Assembly (NCBI RefSeq): GCF_900963305.1
Contig: NC_042519.1
Span: 19,272,391-19,336,390, forward strand
Length of the DNA: 64,000 nt
Direction of reading: 5' to 3'
Source of the DNA: Echeneis naucrates
Lineage: Eukaryota; Chordata; Actinopteri; Carangiformes; Echeneidae
Shown piece by piece: positions 26,141 through 39,405 of this stretch. Below the pieces are notes generated by a model. That model ran no database searches, was not told the DNA's origin, and saw only the letters and a program-made list of their open reading frames with translations. The stretch's first letter is position 1; each line of letters begins with the position of its first letter. Both the position numbers and the translations under genes were made by a program.

Positions 26141-29100
26141 ATGCACCCGTTTCAGTGGTGTAACGGTGAGCAGCAAGCCTCCTGACCGTGTGGTTGTTTG
26201 TTTCTGGGCCTCTGTTATTAAAACGTGAGATGCAGCTTGTTATTTATAGTTGGCTGAACCTTTGATGGCTGACTGAAAGTCTATAAATCTCTTCGGTGTT
26301 TTGTCCTAAAATTAGACATTTGCTGTGTGAGGGGCGGAAAAAAAGGCCTCCCTGCTCCAGAAAAGCACAATCTCTTCAGTAATACTTAATCACAGGATTT
26401 AAATTCACCACCGCAGTCTCTGGTTCCATCTGCTGTAAGGATGATTTCATGTGTGGCGTGAGATGAAACTTAAATTATGTCATTTTGTTCAAATATAATG
26501 TGCCAGCTGAATCTATGCAATCTTCTACTGAAATCTTTTGGTCTAAATACAAAGTATTTCCCACAATTTTATTAACAAAAGGTTAACAGAGAGAATGAAA
26601 TTATAGTATAATGTGCTTGTTAAATGTGAAATGTGTTGCAAACGGCTAAATAGAGAGAGTTAAAGTATACACAGTATTTGCCTAAACTTAACTTCCATCC
26701 TTAATTAATATATTCTTTTATTCCTGCCGACGTAGATAAATTATAATTGGGAAGCACACAAGGCCAGTCCTTGTGCTTTCTGTATAACTTTTGCCACCCT
26801 GGGTAATCGTGTTTACACTGACTGACCTCCAGTCTCTCAGTGACACACTTCTTGGCCTTGACCAATTATCTCCAGAGGTCTAAACAACTTCTGTGTCTTG
26901 TTTTAAAACAGCCAGAGACGTATCAGTCATGCATAAAGAAAGCAAATCCTTTCATTCCAGTGAAATGGGGCATTGAGGGTTCATTGTCACGGAGAGACCC
27001 GGTGAAGATGATGGATTAGTGGTTTCTTTCCTTAGACTTCGTCTGGTTGAGTGCAGCAGCCACAGCAGCCTCCTCGGTGGACTGTTGGTGGCGTTCAGAC
27101 AAGAACAATTACTCTCTTTGTGCCGCTCAACTCCCCCTGCTATTCATAGGGGAAATAGTACACACATACACACACAGACACACACAGACACAGTATCAAA
27201 GAGTGCCTATCTGCTGGAAAAATGAAGCAGTATCATGTGTGCCAGTGTAGCTGTGATCTTGCCCATTTTTCCCGGCGTTTATGTGTGACACATGTGATGG
27301 GGGGCTTTGTGGGTCCAAGCTGGTTTCTCTTTAAAAATGAGCAAAGACAGCAGCCATGTCGGCCTGCTTGAGCTGCTCCATGTGAACTGTTGAATATTTG
27401 ATGGGAATTTCTGTCTTTAGTGCAAACAGCAGCGGCAGAAGAAGAACAAGGGAAACAGCTTTGTGTGAGCATGGCGTATATAGGACAAAACCCCACCAGG
27501 CATCTCGAAGGAGCTGTCAGGGAAGCTGTCATATTCGAGGTATTTTACAGCTCTGTCAAATCACGCAGGGACTCTCCTGTCATTCTGAGCAACAACACAG
27601 GAATCTGACGCTGCCGAAACTTTATACGACTGACTGAGATACCCTCTGTCCTCAAAATAAGAACTTTAGTTTCTCTGGCCTTCATCGTCTTCTCTGCATC
27701 TGCGACTCTTGGCGCCATGGCAATGGGGCGCCTTCTCAGTCTGCCGATATATAGGTCAGTGGCCATACAGGGCTCCTCCCTCAGCAAACCCTGGCATATA
27801 GCTGTCTGCTCCTCATGCATGCAAATGTGGAGAAGGAGGACACAAGTGTCCATTAATACAGTCAGTCGTGACACGATGGACACACACATAAAGACAGATA
27901 AAGCACCCACATTTGGGTTGTGAGTCTGCTGCAGCATCACAGGCGATTTGTGCTACCATCCGTGCAGTGACATGAATATATGAAAAGAGAGCCCTCCTCC
28001 TCCCTCCCTCCCTCGCTGTTTGTGTCTTTTGTCTGTTAGCGATTGAGAAAATGAAGTCTAGGCGCCTGTGTGTTTTCATGGAAGCTTCGTCACGTGTGTC
28101 CAGCTGAAGTCATGCCCTTGGCCGCAATCTCACAAAAAGGATTTTTCATTTCACAACAATACATGTCCTTCAAGGGTTGGTTTCTTTTTCATGGCTGATT
28201 TTGACTAAATATGCGTTTGACTGTATATATGGAACTAAAAAGCTCTGAAGAAGGAGCACACACAGCATTTAGGTACAGCAAACTATAGTTACAGTATCTA
28301 AAGTAACAGATGCTGGCCTGATATAGTATTATGTGATACTATATCATCAGTGACATCAGTTGCATCAGTGCAGTCCATTTCCCGTTGAAGCATTTGAGGT
28401 GAAGCTTTATGTACAATTTGGTTGTTTAGTTCAGATGTTTCCAAGCTGATTTGATAGCTTTCATATTGCAGATTTATTCTGGTATAGTGGATAAATATTA
28501 GCTGATAAATATAAAAATAAAAAAAATGTCAACATTGTTTAAAGTAGCCTCACATATTAATTTTTCCTTTCATTTTCTACTGCTCATCGGTCTGGGTTGC
28601 AGTAGGTGGCTGAGCCAACTAACCCAAAGGTGCATGTCTTTGAACGGGGGGAGGAAACCCGTGCAGACACAGAGAGAACATGCAAACTTCTAGCTGTGGG
28701 GCAACTGCACTAACCGCCATCCTGCTGTGCTGCCCCGTTTAGCTTTCAATATGCCAAAAAGTTATGGAAACCTTATGGAATTATTACAATTTAGATTGCA
28801 AATAACAAAAAAGCAGCTGAAATGTTTTTGAGTGCAGTTACATGGAAAAGGTGATGAAATTACACTGAGGTTTGTGTTCACTTTACACCCTCATGTTGTC
28901 TGTGTTGGAAGGAGTTTCAGGGAAATGCCATTGTCTCTGGTAATGATTGAATCTTGCTGAGGAAAGTCGTTTGGAGATGGGACTTGATCGTGCAGCAATC
29001 AGTGAAGTGCCCTGATTAATGGAGCATCGCTGCTTATTCTCAGGGAGCGGAACGAAGAGGTGGGAAGTATCGATCCTCTCATACTGCAGCATCCACTGCG

Positions 29101-32100
29101 AGGCAAATGTCAAATAGAAATGTCAACGTCTTACTTTGGCTAAAGGAGTGATGAGAAAAACCGGGATCGATCAGAAAGCTGTGCCCCGAGAAAACAATAA
29201 CCATCACTGGGAAATTAAATTGGTAAAGGTCTCCATCCATCCATTCATCCTCTCATCCGCCCTTCAGTCCGCCTGTTCACTCACCTGTGTGCTCATCCAC
29301 GTGTTAGTCCGTCGGTTCCAACGGCCCATTTGTCTGACCATCGATCCTCCCACCAGTCTGTCCCTCCATCCATCCACCCATCACCTGCATTTCTATCCAT
29401 CTGTCCAAATGCCCATTCATTCATCCACTCAGTCTTTTTCTCCTCCCTTATAGCCACATTTCCACCCATTTATCTGACTATTCATCCGCCATCCATCCAC
29501 CTACATGTCTGTCTTAATGTCTGCTTCATACATGCACGCTTTGTTTGTATAGCTAGATGCTGCCGTGCGGCTTGTGTTGAAGTGTTTTTCTCAGGCCTTT
29601 GAGACCCGCGACCTCCTGAGAGGTTTGTATCAGCAGACGCTGATGAGTGCTGCGTTCGTGTCGATAGACTCTCTGGGTTAGTTTGACCCTGATCTCACAA
29701 AGCGCGCTCTCACATGCAGATACCGACTACTCACACAAGCACGTGAGCGCTTTGTATCTCTCATGTCTCTGCTTATCTAATTTACGACTGTTTCTCCCTT
29801 GATTGTTTTCTTAATGATAGCGCTATCTATGGTGAATTAATGCATAATAAACACGGCCCATGGAATATCATCAACTGCGCACATGCGGCCACTTTTGTTC
29901 ACATTTGTTCTGAAAGAACAGCATTTATCTATTTTCTGGTGAAACAATCACACGCAGCCCTGTGGGCATGCAGCTGGCCACCAACACTGTCAGATGTTGA
30001 TATCTGGGTGAATGTCAGCTGTGACCTCAGGTGATTAAAATTCAATGTCAGGACAATGTCCCTTATGACGTACAGGACTGATAACAATGGTGATAGTTTG
30101 CTGGTTTTAGTTTCTCACGAAACAAAAATGTAGCATCTTCCACATGCCTCATGCCAAGGTTATTTTGAGATGTCAAATACCTTCTGTAGATTTAGGGTGC
30201 AAGCCATATCCTATGTTTGCTAAAAATCACTATCTCTATCAGCCAAAGTTGGGTTCTGACGCCACTTCTCCATTTCCGACGAAAACTTATTTTGTCATCC
30301 AGTGACCGCTGGGAGGACTGCAGCTTCACAGCAAGACGAATGAGCCAAGGGAGTGCCGTTTTAACGGGAAAACAATGATTCAAACCATGAAAACAGAGTA
30401 ATGGTAACTGGTAGTGTATACAGATCAATCTGCTCAGTGATGCCTAACCTTAACCCCCCCCCCCTCCCATTACTGCTTTTGAAAAAATTCATTTTAATTT
30501 CAAAAAAATCATTCATCATCATAATCATTCAGTCTATGTCTAACTGTTGCTTTCTCACAAGCTTTTAAACTGGTTGTGGATCTGCCACGTGAAGGGATGC
30601 GACCATGTTCGAAGGGCATTGAGAGTGTTTCAGTGCTTAAGTACAACAGTGAAAATGACTCACTGCCCTTCTTCTCTACATCTTGCCCTGTAATGCTCGC
30701 ATCTGTGTCTGTGTGTGTTTCGTGGGCACAGCTGCAGATCTGACTGTGAGCTGCTTATGAATAGCACTGTATTTTGAGAAGAAGTATTGTGGCAGTGTTC
30801 GGGCTCCACTCCTGTCTTTGTTATTCCTGGAAGTGTGTTTTTATATTTTCCCTGTACCTTTGTTTAGGGTGCTTCTGTGGTCTGGGACTGGTTTACGCCA
30901 ACAAGTCGTGCACCATGCCACCCATCACCTTCCAGGACCTGCCTCTGAACATCTACATGGTCATCTTCGGGACAGGCATCTTTGTCTTCATCCTGAGTCT
31001 CGTCTTCTGCTGTTACTTCATCAGGTGGGGACCCAAAATGTATTTAAAAAAAAAAGTATGTAGACCAAAAGCTAAAAGCTGAAACTAAAGCATTAACACA
31101 GGATGAAGTTCCTCATCACGGCTCTGCCTGCACAGATGTCACAAAGGCCAGGTGCTTCGCTCTTTATGCATATCAGCTTAAGCAGCGAGTGTGCAAAAGT
31201 GCAACAGTGTGTTTCAACAGGTTTTTTTCACGTCCACAGGTTATGTGGTGTAGACAGATCTGATCAAGTTTAGAAAATTTGCAACCAAACACTGCTTCCT
31301 CAAAAATACCTGAATGTGGTTGTTCTGGCCTGTCTGCTGCCTTAAGGTCAACCCAAATGAATGAATGAATGAAAGGGTGATTCAAAAGTACTTTGGGAAG
31401 TGCTGGTTTTGAAAAGGCGTCTACAGCCATGCTGGCAGATTTTAGATAGAATGTATAAGCATATAATAAATAGTGTTCTTTAATGTGAAGTATTGGTAAA
31501 TAACTCTATGTCACCCCGTGATGCATTTTATAATTACAAGTGTGTTTCATGTGTTCATACGCCAGTCCGCATTTAGTAAATATCACAAAATGTGGCTTTT
31601 CTAATTCTGCTCAATTTCTAATGCTGTGCAATTTCAGTCTGTACACCACCTGAATGGACATTGCCAGAGACACAGAAAGGGAGGGAAGGAGGTTTAAAAA
31701 AAAAAAAAAAAAAAGAGGAACAGGGTCACCTCCCCTGCTGCTGACTGAAATCCCTGAAGAGTTGAGGGGACGTTTGTGTCTGAAGGACAGGATATGAGGC
31801 AAGAGGAAGCAGCCAATTACAATGTGTGAGGACAGCAGAGAGCTGCAAAGAAGCTGCTCAGAATAAATACCAGGAAATGTCAACAGCTGTGGCAGGGTTT
31901 GCTTTTTCATTTTTTATGTTGAGGTCTCTTTGAACGAGCGGCCATCTGTTTTTGTCAAATTACTCCACGCCTCCTAATTTAGTGTAACTCGTGGCACAAT
32001 ATATGATCTTCAATTGCTCTCAAAGTTATTAAAATGTCAAACAATTAGCAGTAATGTGTTTGTGAGGTGAGGGAAAAAAAACTGCTTAGCACAAAATGGA

Positions 32101-32631
32101 AATGTCAGAATGCAAATAAATATCAGTCACATTGAAAGTTGCTATTCAATAATAGTCAAAGTGTAGTTGTTGGCCGCAATTTCCCTTTTTTCCCGGAGCA
32201 TTTAAGGACTAGCGCATGCCGACTTAAACAAATAAAAATCTGTGGCTTTATCTGAAGATACTATCCATCGTGTTCAAAATATCCAACGCTCACTAAATCG
32301 GCAAGTTGTTTTGAAAATCAAGAATGAGCCACACCTTGAAAACTATACAGATGAGAGGTTGCTAAAGTGTGCAAAAAAAATTTTAAATGTGAACTGGGAT
32401 GGATGAGGTCAGATGTCGGCTCAGATCATATGTCAAGACAGGACAGGATGGATTTTGCGCAGTTATCAGTGATCAGTAATTGCAGACAAAACATTTTAGA
32501 AACAGATAATCATCAGTCACGATTCAGCTCGTGGGCAAAAATCATCAGTTGAGAGCATCTATTTATCTCTGAGATTATTTTTAAGAAAACCTTTCAAAAA
32601 CATTAAATTAGTTAGTATCAAAGGTGTCTTT

Positions 32632-32666
<35 letters not shown>

Positions 32667-35600
32667 TTTTTGACCAAAATGCACCTCAAGGAGGGGATGT
32701 TGGGGTCAGAGTTCACGGTCTTGACGTGGGTTCACCGCTGCATTGACCTTCCTTCTTGCTTGTGAATCATAACCGGTGACTCACTTCCTTTCGGCCCCAC
32801 GAACGCAGTGGTAGTCTTTGATTGTGTGATTGTGAATTCATGTATATACTGGGTGATTCACCAGATGAATACTGAGTGATGAATGCCATTTCTCCCGTTG
32901 GGGGCAGGGCTCCTATTATCTCCCCAACGCAGAGTCTCTCTCACCCCGCGTGTCCGGGGTGACGTAATGTTTGATTTTAATATCATGGTGAAAATTCTCA
33001 GCCTGTCTCTGTTGCGCCGTTGAAGGAGTCCTCCTTTATTTTTATACAGCAATCATTTGAAATGAAAATGAGGCTGAGGTTTGCTCAGGATGCGTGCTCC
33101 CTTATGATTCTGCTGGCACAAAGCTGGGGGTGTACAACAGCAGTAAATGCAGCCACAAGGGTGTCAAAAGCACACGCTAAAAATGTAACTTTAATTAAAC
33201 CCCCAAACTGCTCCAACAGTGCTGGGTTTATTGTCAGTAACAGGGCAGCAAGTCAGAGAGATATTTTGAGAATCACGAGGTGCTGGGGCAAGCCGAGGGT
33301 GTCTTTAGCCAGACGATACACAGTCTGAGGGCGGAGATATTAATATACAGGAGCGTCTTTCCCCAAATAAATCCAGTGACTCGATTCATTTACTGTCCCT
33401 GATCCCTGATTTCCTGACAATTCATATACTAATGCAACAGCCAGTTTAATCACAGGTCAACCTCAAATACTCAGTTCTTTATGAAGAAATAGACAAGGCA
33501 GAGGAAATGAAGTTAACTCATAAATTCTCCAGCAGAAAGGGCAAGCTGGAGCTCGGTAACATAGAATATAGGAACTGCTATCAGCTTTCTGTCAGCAGCA
33601 AAACACCGTTCAGGCATCAAGTCTCAGACCCTCAGACATCAAAAGATGCTTTTTATCTTCCCTGTGGTCTGCCTTTAGTCTGGTCTTCAATCAGAGGTGA
33701 TTACGCCAACCACACAAGATTATTCCACCTCTACCAGTCTAAAAGCTATCTGGGTGCTTTTCTCTGCTGAATGATGAAATGTGCAGGGAGTCTTGACGCA
33801 TTTGATCAAACAGGCTGCACTCATTCTGTTGCTTGAGCGTCAATGTGGAGGTTTTCCTGTCATATACTGAGGTTTTGGCAATGGATTATATATTCCTCCT
33901 TTCCTCATTATGATTGAGTTTTGGGTTTGTATTTTTTATTTTTTTATTTTTTTTTTCAGTCCTTAAAACGTGTTAAATGCCTTCTTGTTCTCTGCATGCG
34001 ATTAAAAAACTGAGCTTCACTGACATTTTCGCACAGTGATTGAGTATCACTTACACAAAGCGGGCATGCACAGCTTTACTGCCAACTTCACCTATGCCTC
34101 TCAGCAGCCCGCTGCTGGTATTTGGAAAAGGTTGGCACAATCTGAGGAAAGATCATTGTTTTCCTACCCAACACAAGAACAATGCGGTGGATCATTCCCC
34201 GCCTTCTCCCTCTTCACCCTGCAGAAACGTCTAAGGATGTAGATTAATGAGATGAGACGCCATAATGTGGCACAACAACAACAACAAAAAAAAAAAAAGC
34301 GTCCTGCTTATCTAAACAAAGCACGGACAATCTCTCCCAGCAGTCAGCGGTGCAGGGCGTGCTGACATCTGGGACCATCTGGGCCCCCGGCAGCAGTTCC
34401 CTCTGCACACCGTGTACGGACCCGCTGGCTGCTGATACAGAGAGGAACAGCTCCGATATCCGCCATTCCCAGTTTAACCAGCATCGGGATGAACAAAGCG
34501 TACTACAAGCACACAGTCACTTTATCTAATCCAAATCCAGTTGTGCGTCAGCCGCAGACAACGACGGTGTCAGACGTTTAGTGCACTAAAGGCCTTCTCA
34601 GACCTCCTCCTGCCAAATTCACCAGCAGAAAGACACTCACATAGCTCCTTTACCTTTGTTGTCATTGTGGCTCATTTCAGTGTTCATACTTAATAACTCC
34701 AAAGATGTGACTGTGTTTAAGGTGCCAGCATGGTTCAGATTTTTACTCCTGCAATTTTAAAATCTTCATGGTACTTTTATGCCAATGCACTGAATATCCT
34801 TGTGTGCCATACAAGTGAACTTGTTTGAGGTTTACTCAGACTTTTAACGTTGTCGTGGAACATCTGGCCTTCTCTTGATCATTATCAAGGAAACATGTCC
34901 GCCTACATCCTGGAGAGTGTTCTTGACCTGATATGCAGCGATGAAGAGGTTTTTCAGCCTTCGGAGTTCTTTAATTTTTTCAAGTTTATTTTTTTTAAAA
35001 CCGTTTTAAACTGTTGAACCAACAACAACCAACACACAGTTTCTCTATATTCATTTAAAAATATTGAAATATTTGGTGAGACCTGAGTGTTAAATCCTTC
35101 ATTGTTTGCTGAAGCTCAGAGCTAGAAGCCTGAATACATAAGGCAACTGTAATAAGTTTATTAGCTTTGTTTTTACAGCCTTAAATGTGAATGCATTATT
35201 AAATCATTTATTGTTCAACGATATGTTGAATAATTACTTCATACAGCAGGAGCTCTAGGAGGATTTTCTATTCCTGCGGACCGGGCAGCTGAACTGATCT
35301 CCGTTATGCCCCTTTCACCCACTTTACATGATTCTTCAGCCATGGGAAGTCTCAGCACATGTAAAACTCGTATCCTCACATTGTTCTACTTGGAAAATTG
35401 TTAGCAGCAATCCGTGTATACAATCAACAAGTTATTGTCATTTCCTTACATGAAGGCACTCTTTTCGTCTTTTCTGCCGCCTATTTTGAGGATGATCTGA
35501 TCTCAAATAAGTAACCCATCTTCATCTCAGATGCCCCAGATGCCCCCTCTCTCTTTCTCTCTCGTCACCTTCAGGCCAAGATTACAAAACAGCGATCAAC

Positions 35601-37932
35601 ATTTGAGTCTATGTTTAGCTGTGTTAAAACAGAAGGCCAAAAATAACCACGATAAAGATCTCCTCCTCATTGTTGGGTTTCGGGGCGGTGCAGGGATTCA
35701 AAGAGTCAACATACTCATTAGCTGTGCATTTGTGTATGTGTCCACCAGTATGTTTGAGTGCGTTACCATGTCTGTGTGTTTACATGATTAGTTTCATGCA
35801 GGAACAATGTGTGTGCGTGGTTGCAGGAGAACATGTACTTATCCAGTGTAGCTGTTACAAAAGACGGTCAATTATCACAGTCAACCCTGCAATTACACAG
35901 TTTTAGTTACACACAAACCCATAATTCAACCACACAAACCTCAATTTCAGCCTTATCCCAATGACCGGGTGTTAAACTCATCTTAGAATAAATATACAAA
36001 CATCTTCGTTTCTTTATGAAAAAGGGGAAAGCGGCAGAAAATGCCTCAGCACATTTACTCATGAGCTACATAAAGTACAAAATACTGGAGTACTTCCTAC
36101 TGATGCCGCTGTCATTTTTTTCCCCCACGAATCAGTTATAGTTATGTTGCAGATTAAGATTTTCAAAACGTATGTATAGATGGGAAGTACTCAGGTATAG
36201 TAGTTGTGTGTTTGTGTATTCGCTACCAAGTCGTTTACAGTTTGTTTCTGCTGCTCCCAAGTGGCCAAAAATCACATCATTAAACACGTTTTTGTGACGA
36301 TACTTCTGAACTTTCTCCTGCTGGGAGGAAGATGTTTTCCCTTGCATTGTCAAAGTACTATAACCTCAAAGCCTTTTGCACGAATCATGTTATTTAAATC
36401 CAAAGATGGAAATGGGGAAAAAAAATATTTTTAATAAAAAAAAGCAGGTAAAGTAATATTGTTATTGGCTTATTGTAAGATGCGTCCATGTGTATGTCAC
36501 ATTTTTACTGTTGCAGTTGGTTGAGATGATGTTTATATCAGCAAGTTTTAGGTTGTTTATAACAAAAACTTGTCGAATAACTACAGCTACAGTCAAAAGA
36601 CGTTGGAGTAAAATGAAATATTTCTGTCTTTTACTTGAGTACCACTTTATTCCACAACTTTTAGCGGCTTGTTTTTTGTATTCAGGTATTTCTGCTTCAC
36701 CTTATAGGAAAAAAATGCATGCAGTATAGTGCAGTTGATTGAAGGCTGTGCAGAAGGATGAAAATGTATTTATTGGTTTTCTCTGTTCATCCGCAGCAAA
36801 CTACGACACCAAGCCCAGAGTGAGCGGTTTGGATACAGAGAAGTAAGGATGTTAGATTTTTAAAGTGTAAAAATAATAGTAATAAAAAGAAATTATCGTT
36901 ATTTAACATATTTTATTCTTGTTGCTCTGCAGGTAGTTTTGAAAGGAGATCCAAAAAAGTTGAGTCTTCATGGGGTAAGAATGATTTACTTGAATATCTG
37001 CACTGATTTCTTTGGGTGTTACCCGACCATCGCCAAAAATAACACACGTTAATTTCATTAAATGACCGTCATCTTTCACCCCGTCCTGTCCGTCGCTCAC
37101 ACAGCAGACATGCGCCGTGTGTCTGGAGGACTTCAAAGTGAAAGACGAGCTGGGAGTGTTGCCATGCCAACATGGTTTCCACAGGAAGTGAGTACAGGAG
37201 AGCTCTTGTTGCCGCTTTGCACCTGCCTGGGCTGGTCAACATTAAAGCACTCAAATTGAAATTCAACGATTACTTTAGACAGACAAGGATTCTCGACTGC
37301 AGGAGTTCTTCTACAACAGTGTTTACGGTCATTCATTTCTATATTTACATTTCTTATTGCTAAGGAGTGGTCAGGGCTATAATGTCCCAGCATGCACTGG
37401 AATTACCATAATAACTGTGAAGCAAAGCCGGCAGGTTAAAATTCTCATGTTGTATTCGAACATTGTAATAGTACGTCCACAAGACAGAACGACAGAGAAA
37501 GATTGACCAGAAGAACGTGGGCATAGACATAAATATGTGGACTTTGATGACACAGGAAAACTGAGGTTTTGGAGAACAGTACAGCAGGGAAAAGTAGCAA
37601 AAATCCTCCCAAAGTGAAATAAAAAAAAATGTAGGAACCAAATAATGAATCGTGTTTATTCACAGCTTCAGTGACTGAACATCAAAAACTCTCATACAAA
37701 GCAAATTTCACCAGCATCAAAGTGTATAAAATGAGCCCTAGTTTTGTTTTTACAGCTTTGTTTCTCAGATTTACATTTGTGTAAATGCTTGGCTTCTGTC
37801 TGTGTTCTCCTGCACAGGTGTCTGGTAAAGTGGCTGGAGGTGCGCTGTGTCTGCCCCATGTGCAACAAACCCATAGCCGGCCCCCCTGAGCAGCACCACA
37901 GCATAGGGACCTTACTGGATGAACTGGTGTAA
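26141..37932 (+). CDS. rnf122: RING finger protein 122 (membrane RING-H2 E3 ubiquitin ligase)
   Basis: A small single-span E3 ligase of ER/Golgi membranes. Six coding exons: 26141-26165, 30868-31024, 36797-36842, 36933-36974, 37105-37187 and 37818-37932. They sum to 468 nt, or 155 residues, equal to human RNF122. It starts MHPFQWCNG and continues [15 protein letters not shown] hydrophobic segment at about residues 38-60 ([19 protein letters not shown]) is the membrane anchor. The RING-H2 has all eight ligands in order: CAVC, 14 residues, C-Q-H, GF, H, RK, C, 10 residues, C-P-M-C. The C-terminus is IGTLLDELV. The closest paralogue is RNF24; the MHPFQWCNG start and the RING sequence favour RNF122. 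Introns 1 (4.7 kb) and 2 (5.8 kb) are far larger than the rest. Confidence 0.95.
28319..28346. other. perfect 11-bp inverted repeat with 6-nt loop
   Basis: The arms TGATATAGTAT and ATACTATATCA are exact reverse complements around a TATGTG loop. They are AT-rich, so the hairpin is weak. It may be a remnant of a small transposon or chance. Confidence 0.8.
28570..28737 (-). repeat. internally deleted copy of a common teleost interspersed repeat
   Basis: On the minus strand this reads as a degraded version of the fish repeat that begins with a GGGCGGCACGGTGG-like sequence. Recognisable parts are the GTGCTGCCCCG end (28729-28738), CACTAACCGCC, GAGAGAACATGCAAACTTC and GCATGTCTTTGAACGGGGGG. The part of the element between the last motif and the left end is missing. 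It is in intron 1 of rnf122. Confidence 0.6.
29228..29520 (+). repeat. decayed (ATCC)n / TCCA-type simple repeat
   Basis: About 290 bp dominated by CCATCCATCC-like units with many interruptions (CATCCATTCATCC, CCATCCATCCACCC, CCGCCATCCATCCACC). The frames read across it are repeat artefacts. Confidence 0.75.
31025..36796 (+). other. rnf122: rnf122 intron 2
   Basis: 5.8 kb, no supported gene. It holds a (TTTA)n tract at 32631-32670 and, at about 36050-36130 and 36590-36690, short stretches resembling a fish repeat built on TTTACTTAAGTAAAAGTACT-like units, too diverged to delimit. I see no further structure. Confidence 0.7.
32631..32670 (+). repeat. (TTTA)n microsatellite
   Basis: About ten uninterrupted TTTA units in rnf122 intron 2. 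Confidence 0.9.
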
Positions 37933-38809
37933 CCTCTCAGCGCCTGCTGGTCTGGGTGGAGCAGCCCATTCAAGTTAGCGACCAACAGGGAGAAGGACGC
38001 CGCTTTGCAATTAAAAGACAGCAAAACACAAACAAGACGAGATACTAAGTTGGGGTAACCTAGTTACCACCTGGAGGACGGCTCTGAAGGATGCTGTTGC
38101 CTGGCAACCACCTCTGAGACAGCAACTCAACACCTTGTGGTGTCTGATAGATTATCTCCGGCCACCCACACATCACTCCACCACTCTTCCATCAACATCC
38201 TTCTATCCTCCATCTGCTCTTTCACATCTTCTCGTTACCTCGACTGAGGTTAAAGGCGCCGCCGAGGTGGAGGAGAGAGCGAAGGGCTAATGAGTCCTGA
38301 AGGATGGAAACACGGGGCAGGAGGAGCCGATCCCCTGCATGTGTGAGCATGTACGAGTGCTGTTTGCCACAGTGGGCACTGATATGAAATAACATCAGCA
38401 ATGGGTGTGGCCAAAGATATTTTTTGAAAGCTGTGAAACAGATATTTTGTGCACGACATCGCTGGCAGGAGCACAAGGACTGCCGTAGAAAAGACAGAGA
38501 CACTGTCTGCTTAAAGAGCCAAGATCATACAGATGAGACGTTAAAGTCACACTGAGGTCGAAGTATCTATAGTCAACTTGTAGCTCATGAATCAGTGTTT
38601 TCATCGTCTTTCCGATGCTACAGAGTGTAAAATCCAAATTAAGGCCCACCTCTACAACAGTGTCATGTACGATGTTCATACCGTACACGGGATGTTTCGT
38701 TGTTAACGTCTTAATGTGAATGAATGGAACGGACTCCTCCTGCCTCTCACTGTTAAAGTTTGGTCCTTTTGTTGAAATTAGTTTTTCTTTCGAATATTGC
38801 ACTTTAAAT

Positions 38810-38811
<2 letters not shown>

Positions 38812-38850
<39 letters not shown>
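38812..38850 (+). repeat. (CA)n microsatellite
   Basis: Nearly pure CA dinucleotide run in the probable rnf122 3' UTR. Confidence 0.9.
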
Positions 38851-38853
<3 letters not shown>

Positions 38854-39204
38854 CTGTTTTTATGCCTCTGTCTTTCTGTGCTTTGATTCAGCACAGTCGG
38901 CCCCACGGAGCTTTTAGGTGTGGTGAATCTATATTATGAACATCCATGAAGTATCCAGACCCGTGCTGTTTTTCTCCGAATTCATATGTCAGATTCAAAA
39001 TCTGACTTCCAGAATTTTTGTGGCATTATCTCTGGTTATTCTGTTTTACTTTCTTTGTTGTTGTTTTTTTTTTGTTTGTTTATATTTCTTTTTTACTGAC
39101 AATAACTCAAAGCAAAGCACTGCCTAAATTGAGCACAAAACTGACCAACCACATTGTCCGGACACACACAAGGCATCTGCACTGTAATTAAGAGCCAAAT
39201 GTGC

Positions 39205-39205
39205 A

Positions 39206-39245
<40 letters not shown>
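39205..39245 (+). repeat. (CA)n microsatellite
   Basis: CGCG-led pure CA dinucleotide run, second in the probable rnf122 3' UTR. Confidence 0.9.
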
Positions 39246-39247
<2 letters not shown>

Positions 39248-39379
39248 TGCACACAGAGTTGGGGGCTTTTGACTTCACACCCATGTGCCAAATAGAAGAA
39301 ACGAAACACTGAGAAAGAAAAATGTTCTGCCCGCATTCCACATTTTGTAAACCGACAGATGTAAATAACTTGAAACAAT

Positions 39380-39385
39380 AATAAA
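39380..39385 (+). terminator. rnf122: poly(A) signal AATAAA, likely rnf122
   Basis: AATAAA followed by GTTGTCTGTTTTGTG, a good GT-rich downstream element. Confidence 0.6.
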
Positions 39386-39405
39386 TACAGTTGTCTGTTT
39401 TGTGC

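Larger units (their letters stand above)
26166..30867 (+). other. rnf122: rnf122 intron 1
   Basis: 4.7 kb without a supported gene. It contains a hairpin at 28319-28346, a minus-orientation interspersed repeat copy at 28570-28737, and a decayed TCCA-type satellite at 29228-29520. The 131-codon minus-strand frame from 27940 down to 27545 has no recognisable domain and is not called. Confidence 0.8.
37933..39405 (+). other. rnf122: rnf122 3' UTR (probable)
   Basis: 1.45 kb from the stop codon to just beyond an AATAAA at 39380-39385. It contains two (CA)n microsatellites (38812-38850 and 39205-39245). Minus-strand frames across the CA repeats are not genes. Confidence 0.6.

Noticed and set aside
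27545-27940. 131-codon minus-strand frame in rnf122 intron 1
   Set aside because: No domain, no splice or promoter context and ordinary intronic composition.
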